Shown here: positions 60,844 through 64,000 of the stretch, one piece after another
Layout of the letters: the number at the start of each line of letters is the position of its first letter
Numbering within the stretch: position 1 is the stretch's first letter
Assembly: GCA_964511385.1 (NCBI GenBank)
Contig: CAZEFE010000001.1
Span: 186,001 to 250,000, forward strand
From: CAILHX01 sp964511385
Lineage (GTDB): Bacteria; Pseudomonadota; Gammaproteobacteria; Burkholderiales; Methylophilaceae
Direction of reading: 5' to 3'
Length of the DNA: 64,000 bases
Notes under the pieces: generated by a model
The model's input: the letters and a program-made list of their open reading frames with translations, nothing else
The model's database searches: none
Told to the model about the DNA's origin: nothing
Made by a program: the position numbers and the translations under genes

Positions 60844-60920
60844 TGGTCGGGGTGGCGGGATTCGAACTCGCGACCCCTTGCACCCCATGCAAGTGCGCTA
60901 CCAGGCTGCGCTACACCCCG
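60844..60920 (-). tRNA. tRNA-Pro (anticodon GGG)
   Basis: The 77-nt cloverleaf with encoded CCA has acceptor CGGGGTG/CACCCCG, anticodon stem CTTGC/GCAAG around loop ATGGGGT (anticodon GGG), and T arm GCGAGTTCGAATCCCGC. It is upstream of nudJ-mnmA on the same strand. Confidence 0.96.
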
Positions 60921-60960
60921 ACCGGGCCAGGGAGTGCTATCACCCCCTAGGAGGTTGCGG

Positions 60961-60989
60961 ATTATAGCGGAAAGCGCGGACGCTTGCCA
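60961..60989 (-). promoter_or_regulatory. promoter of tRNA-Pro and the nudJ-mnmA genes
   Basis: On the minus strand a perfect TATAAT (60961-60966) is 17 bp from TGGCAA (60984-60989). A GC-rich discriminator follows, as in stable-RNA promoters, about 33 nt before the tRNA. Confidence 0.6.
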
Positions 60990-61032
60990 TGCCCGCTATC
61001 GTAAAAAACGGTAAGTATTGTTCGCTGCTCGT

Positions 61033-61707
61033 TTACGGGCAGGTCATCGCCATGTTTTCTGGAGCGAGCGGCCCGGTTCTGGCCAGATCCTGCGCGCTTT
61101 TCGTGCAATACACCGTGCCATACGCGGTGACGACCTTGATTGTGCCGTCGGCGTATTTCGTGGTGCCGGGTGGCGATGCATCCGGGCCGGCAAGGATGGT
61201 TGCCAGCTTTTCCAGAATTGGGCGCTCGGCAAGCGATGCATGGCTGTTTTTTTGGGCTGGCGCAGAGCGCTCTTCCTCCTTGCCGATTTGCCGGGCAGAG
61301 TCCAGCAAGGTTTGGATATGGATTGTGCGTGATGTTGCGCTGGGTGTCGGCGGAGACGGTGGCGTTGGGTGTTTTTCGACTGCTAGGCCGGCTACAGGCT
61401 CGATTTCCGCTGGCTGATGCGCGATCGGGATGGAAGGTAGTGGCCGGGCGATCACCATGCGCTGGCCGCCACGCGCCTCTCCCGTTTGTCGCACAATCGC
61501 TGGCGCCAATTCAGCGGCAGTGTTTGGAGCTTTGGGAATGGGCGTTGGGGACAGGGTAACCTCGAATTCCAAGGCTTGGGATTCCGGCGTCGGAGGCGGC
61601 GATGGGGTTTTCAGGGCATAAACGGCGAGCGCATGAGCGGCAGTGGCACACAACAGGTATGGTGCCAGTCTGTCATGTTGCTTCATGCGGTTTTTCGTAA
61701 GGCGCAT
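61033..61707 (-). CDS. hypothetical Pro-rich exported or membrane-anchored protein
   Basis: The 224-aa protein (or 217 aa from the ATG at 61686) has one hydrophobic segment near the N-terminus (about residues 17-33), a long Pro-rich middle region and a C-terminal part with two cysteines (TVYCTKSAQ, AMTCP) that might form a disulfide. The layout recalls TonB-like envelope proteins, but no family is recognised. It is the last gene of a four-gene operon with a winged-helix regulator. Confidence 0.65.
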   Translation of the reverse strand: MRLTKNRMKQHDRLAPYLLCATAAHALAVYALKTPSPPPTPESQALEFEVTLSPTPIPKAPNTAAELAPAIVRQTGEARGGQRMVIARPLPSIPIAHQPAEIEPVAGLAVEKHPTPPSPPTPSATSRTIHIQTLLDSARQIGKEEERSAPAQKNSHASLAERPILEKLATILAGPDASPPGTTKYADGTIKVVTAYGTVYCTKSAQDLARTGPLAPENMAMTCP

Positions 61708-61719
61708 GCCGGCTGAGCA

Positions 61720-62052
61720 TTAATTCAGGCTGGGCTTTAAGGTGGTGGGTAGCACGGCAGGGTCGGCCTGGTGCAGTGAGAGCAAGGCCTGTAGCGCCGC
61801 AACATAGCCTTGCAGTGCGGCCTGGCCGGTGGGCGTCAGCGTGTAAAAAGTTTGCGGGCGCCCATTGCCGGATTCCTTCCTGACCGCGACATAATCGGCG
61901 GCAACAAGCTTCTTGAGGTGTGATTCAAGATTTCCATCGGAGACCTCCAGTGTTTGCTTCAACTCCGTGAATGTCACTTCCGTTGCTCCTGCCAGAAAAG
62001 CGACGATCCGCGTGCGCAAGGGTTGATGTATTAATGGGTCCAAAGCGTCCAC
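61720..62052 (-). CDS. winged-helix transcriptional regulator (HTH_34/ArsR-like)
   Basis: The 110-aa protein is nearly all winged helix-turn-helix: LRTRIVAFLAGATEVTFTEL, recognition region LEVSDGNLESHLKKL and wing VRKESGNGRPQTFYTLTPTG. It is the compact HTH_34/MarR-ArsR type, which usually represses its own operon. The double dyad upstream of the first gene of this operon is the obvious target. No metal-binding cysteines. Confidence 0.87.
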   Translation of the reverse strand: MDALDPLIHQPLRTRIVAFLAGATEVTFTELKQTLEVSDGNLESHLKKLVAADYVAVRKESGNGRPQTFYTLTPTGQAALQGYVAALQALLSLHQADPAVLPTTLKPSLN

Positions 62053-62065
62053 GTGATGCTCCCGG

Positions 62066-62467
62066 TCATTTGCGATTAAATTCTGTGCTCAGGGTGCCGG
62101 GGCTTGCACCGTCTTTTTCTCCCGGCAGTTTGAACAGCAGCTTGCCATCAATCACGCTATTGGCTTGATGCCATGTTTTTCCGTCAAAACTTGCCCAGTG
62201 CTGATAGATGTAAACGTCTTGCTTCAATTTGACATTGAGCGTTGAGGTGTCGGTTTTCTCCAATAATGATCCGGTGACCGAGGCATTCACCGGGATATCG
62301 ATGCCTGCCGGATACCATAGGACAAAAGGCTGGTTTTCTGGCGCGTGTTCGCCAAACCTGATAACGGGCGTTTGGGACAGGCTTTGCGTCGTTGGCGGGA
62401 CGAGGCTTGCGCAGCCTGCCAGTAGCAGCAGGGATGCCTGGAATGCGGCCATGGCCGGTTTTTTCAT
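62066..62467 (-). CDS. hypothetical lipoprotein
   Basis: The 133-aa protein has a lipoprotein signal with lipobox LLAGC (C19). The mature part is beta-rich (PVIRFGEHAPENQPFVLWYP onward) and without recognised motifs. It starts 25 nt downstream of the membrane-protein gene and 13 nt before the regulator gene, within a tight operon. Its mature domain shares the style of the C-terminal domain of the membrane protein (IPVNASVTGSLL here; IPVHIRISGNLF there), suggesting related folds. Confidence 0.75.
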   Translation of the reverse strand: MKKPAMAAFQASLLLLAGCASLVPPTTQSLSQTPVIRFGEHAPENQPFVLWYPAGIDIPVNASVTGSLLEKTDTSTLNVKLKQDVYIYQHWASFDGKTWHQANSVIDGKLLFKLPGEKDGASPGTLSTEFNRK

Positions 62468-62492
62468 GATGAACTCCTTTTGGTTGAAATGC

Positions 62493-63527
62493 TTATGGGT
62501 GGTGCAAATTGATGATCAAATCGGTTTTGAACAGCGGCCCGCTGGCTGGCGTCAGTTCTGCGTCAATCCGCGGGATGCTGATCCAACCGGCTTCGGTCGA
62601 AGCGGCCCAACTGGTCCCGCTCATGCGCACCTGGCGGGTTGGTTTGCCGTCCTGCATGACGACTTCCACTGGCTTGGCCAGGATGAGCGGCAGGGTCAGG
62701 GTGGGGGTGTTTTGGAAAAGATTCCCGGAAATCCTGATATGTACCGGAATGACCGTGCCTTCCGGGATGGCGACAATTTGCTGGCCAGATGCGGCGTGCT
62801 GGCGGGCTTGGAAAGCCGCCAGTGAAACGATTCCGGCATCAGGCGGCGCACCCATGACGCTACGATAGAACAGCAGTGGCGGCAAGATGGTCAGCAGTAT
62901 CCAGGCCAATAGCCGCAACAGTTTCATCCAGGCCGGACGCGGCTTGTTGATCATCAGCGTCAGTGCGGGCAGGCCGATGGCAAAGATGGATGCGGCGATC
63001 CACTTCATCGCCTGGTACGGGAAATTGAAGCTGAGCGCCAGAATGCCAATGATCAGCATGGCACCGCCAGCCCATTCCAGCATCTCGTCAGAAAACAGGC
63101 CATGGATAAACAAGCCTAACCCGATCAGGATGATCCAGGCTGAACACACCATATACCCGCCACCGAAAAAAAACGTGGCAAACGTGAGCAGCGAGCCAAT
63201 CGCCATCAGCAGCCACCAGATTTTCATGATTTGGCGGTGAATGAACGACCATACTTCATCCCGGGCGGCTTTTGCCTTTTGCGTTAATAGCCAGTCGGCA
63301 ATTCCCGCTGCACCGAATGTTGCGGCCAACAGCAGCAGCCAGCTTGTTGCGCGCGTTGTGACATCGGGTATTTGCGCCTGGGTCAGGATGGAATCGCTCA
63401 GGGCAAACAGCAATCCCCCGGATATTCCCCATAGCCATAAGCTGTGTTTCTCCATGCGCAGATTGCGGTGGCCGGTAGCGAGCATGGCGTGTATGGCATG
63501 GAGTTGTTGGGAGGCAGTGGTGGACAT
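62493..63527 (-). CDS. multi-pass membrane protein with extracytoplasmic C-terminal domain, unknown function
   Basis: The 344-aa protein has about seven hydrophobic helices between residues 27 and 225, then a soluble beta-rich domain of about 110 residues (VIPVHIRISGNLFQ). A basic N-terminal cytoplasmic tail precedes the first helix. AAAGGAA lies seven bases before the ATG. It is the first gene of the operon that carries the double-dyad operator. No family is recognised. Confidence 0.75.
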   Translation of the reverse strand: MSTTASQQLHAIHAMLATGHRNLRMEKHSLWLWGISGGLLFALSDSILTQAQIPDVTTRATSWLLLLAATFGAAGIADWLLTQKAKAARDEVWSFIHRQIMKIWWLLMAIGSLLTFATFFFGGGYMVCSAWIILIGLGLFIHGLFSDEMLEWAGGAMLIIGILALSFNFPYQAMKWIAASIFAIGLPALTLMINKPRPAWMKLLRLLAWILLTILPPLLFYRSVMGAPPDAGIVSLAAFQARQHAASGQQIVAIPEGTVIPVHIRISGNLFQNTPTLTLPLILAKPVEVVMQDGKPTRQVRMSGTSWAASTEAGWISIPRIDAELTPASGPLFKTDLIINLHHP

Positions 63528-63542
63528 GGCGGCTTTCCTTTA

Positions 63543-63586
63543 ACTCTGTTTTGCAGAGTATATGACTCTGCAAAACAGAGTGTCAA
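63543..63586 (-). promoter_or_regulatory. promoter with double-dyad operator for the winged-helix operon
   Basis: On the minus strand TTGACA (63581-63586) and TATACT (63557-63562) are 18 bp apart, a near-perfect sigma70 promoter. Two dyads ACTCTG-N5-CAGAGT (63543-63559 and 63565-63581) overlap it with centres 22 bp apart (two helical turns), and together they form a perfect 17-bp inverted repeat with a 5-nt centre. A dimeric repressor, probably the operon's winged-helix protein, would block both promoter elements. Confidence 0.75.
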
Positions 63587-63667
63587 CCTGTGATCCGGGA
63601 TCGCAGGCGGGGAATGGGGTGTCTAAAGTGGATGGGATGCGGCTGGTGGATCGATGTTAGCGCCGGG

Positions 63668-64000
63668 TTATCGGAGTGCGAGCGTTGCCAACGTTCTTTG
63701 GCGCACCGACCGCAGCAGTTCGGCATCGTCGACCAGCGACAACCCGTAAGACGGGATCATGGCCTGCAACCGCGCCCTCCATTCGGCGCCGCGCATGCGG
63801 TCCTTGAAGCAGCGTTCAATGACGGAAATCATCGCGTGCCCTGAAGTCGAGGCGCCGGGTGATGCGCCGAGCAGCGCGGCCAGAGTGCCGTCGCTGGCGG
63901 TAACGATTTCGGTGCCGAATTCCAGTTTTCCGCCTTGTTCCTTGCAGTGCTTGATGATCTGCACGCGCTGGCCGGCAGCGGCAAGGGTCCAGTCTTCTGC
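63668..64000 (-). CDS. mqo: malate:quinone oxidoreductase, C-terminal part
   Basis: The frame enters from beyond the window edge. The visible 110 residues contain EDWTLAAAGQRVQIIK and LAALLGASPGASTS, typical of the C-terminal half of Mqo, the FAD enzyme that oxidises malate to oxaloacetate and reduces quinone. With complex I, sucCD and dapA it belongs to central metabolism. About two thirds of the gene lies outside. Confidence 0.92.
   Translation of the reverse strand, partial: AEDWTLAAAGQRVQIIKHCKEQGGKLEFGTEIVTASDGTLAALLGASPGASTSGHAMISVIERCFKDRMRGAEWRARLQAMIPSYGLSLVDDAELLRSVRQRTLATLALR

Noticed and set aside
60824..60892. Longer start for the NudJ-like gene
   Set aside because: The extra 23 codons run into tRNA-Pro and read as translated tRNA sequence; the ATG at 60823 matches the family N-terminus.
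1..64000. CRISPR array, prophage, integron or transposase
   Set aside because: No regularly spaced repeats, phage structural genes, integrase or transposase frame is visible; the only mobile-looking items are the two small inverted-repeat elements.

Overview
The window looks like a chromosomal segment of a betaproteobacterium of the Nitrosomonadales type (Gallionellaceae or Sulfuricellaceae are plausible). Reasons are an isc operon with two tandem cysteine desulfurases, a single-copy nuoA-N operon followed by a DUF2818 gene and a NUDIX gene, the order lolB-ispE-tRNA-Gln-prs-rplY-pth, and thrS-infC-rpmI-rplT-pheST-ihfA followed by a MerR-type gene. Species assignment is inference; no search was run. 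There is no prophage, CRISPR array or transposase gene. The sequence is mostly core genome with a few accessory pockets.

Layout. 1-7.7 kb: a partial plsC, then minus-strand apaH, a cytochrome c5, pth, rplY, prs, tRNA-Gln, ispE, lolB and a TPR protein. 7.9-12.7 kb: a Gld-like ABC exporter operon (ATPase, permease, GldG-like protein, DUF4340 protein) ending with mutM. 12.7-15.2 kb: suhB, trmJ and cysE. 15.1-22.5 kb: the Fe-S assembly operon iscR, a second cysteine desulfurase, iscS-iscU-iscA-hscB-hscA-fdx and thpR, headed by an IscR-type box and interrupted by a 273-bp repeat with nested inverted repeats. 22.5-33.5 kb: slyD, a RoxA-like oxygenase, an Ala-rich lipoprotein, the MBL hydrolase/bamC/dapA group, an orphan protein, and nadE, an ankyrin protein and sucDC. 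33.6-48.9 kb: complex I (nuoA-N) with two accessory genes. 48.9-51.5 kb: a DsrE-like protein, a PLP decarboxylase and a 2OG-Fe(II) oxygenase. 51.5-59.2 kb: tRNA-Val and the thrS-to-ihfA translation operon. 59.3-64 kb: mnmA, a NUDIX gene, tRNA-Pro, an unrecognised four-gene membrane operon with its own winged-helix regulator, and the end of mqo.

The two most interesting signals are regulatory. (1) Between tRNA-Val and thrS lies an 11-codon ORF with a good ribosome binding site, rich in Thr and Phe codons (ACA, ACT, ACC; TTC twice). A strong terminator follows, only 28 nt before thrS, so the ThrRS/IF3/L35/L20/PheRS/IHF operon is probably controlled by transcription attenuation. (2) Upstream of the unrecognised membrane-protein operon, a near-consensus promoter is covered by two copies of the dyad ACTCTG-N5-CAGAGT spaced 22 bp apart, a clear operator candidate for the small winged-helix protein encoded in the operon.

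Other points include unusual start codons (ATA for infC, probable CTG for thpR), a start-codon hairpin in apaH, and two MITE-like intergenic repeats.
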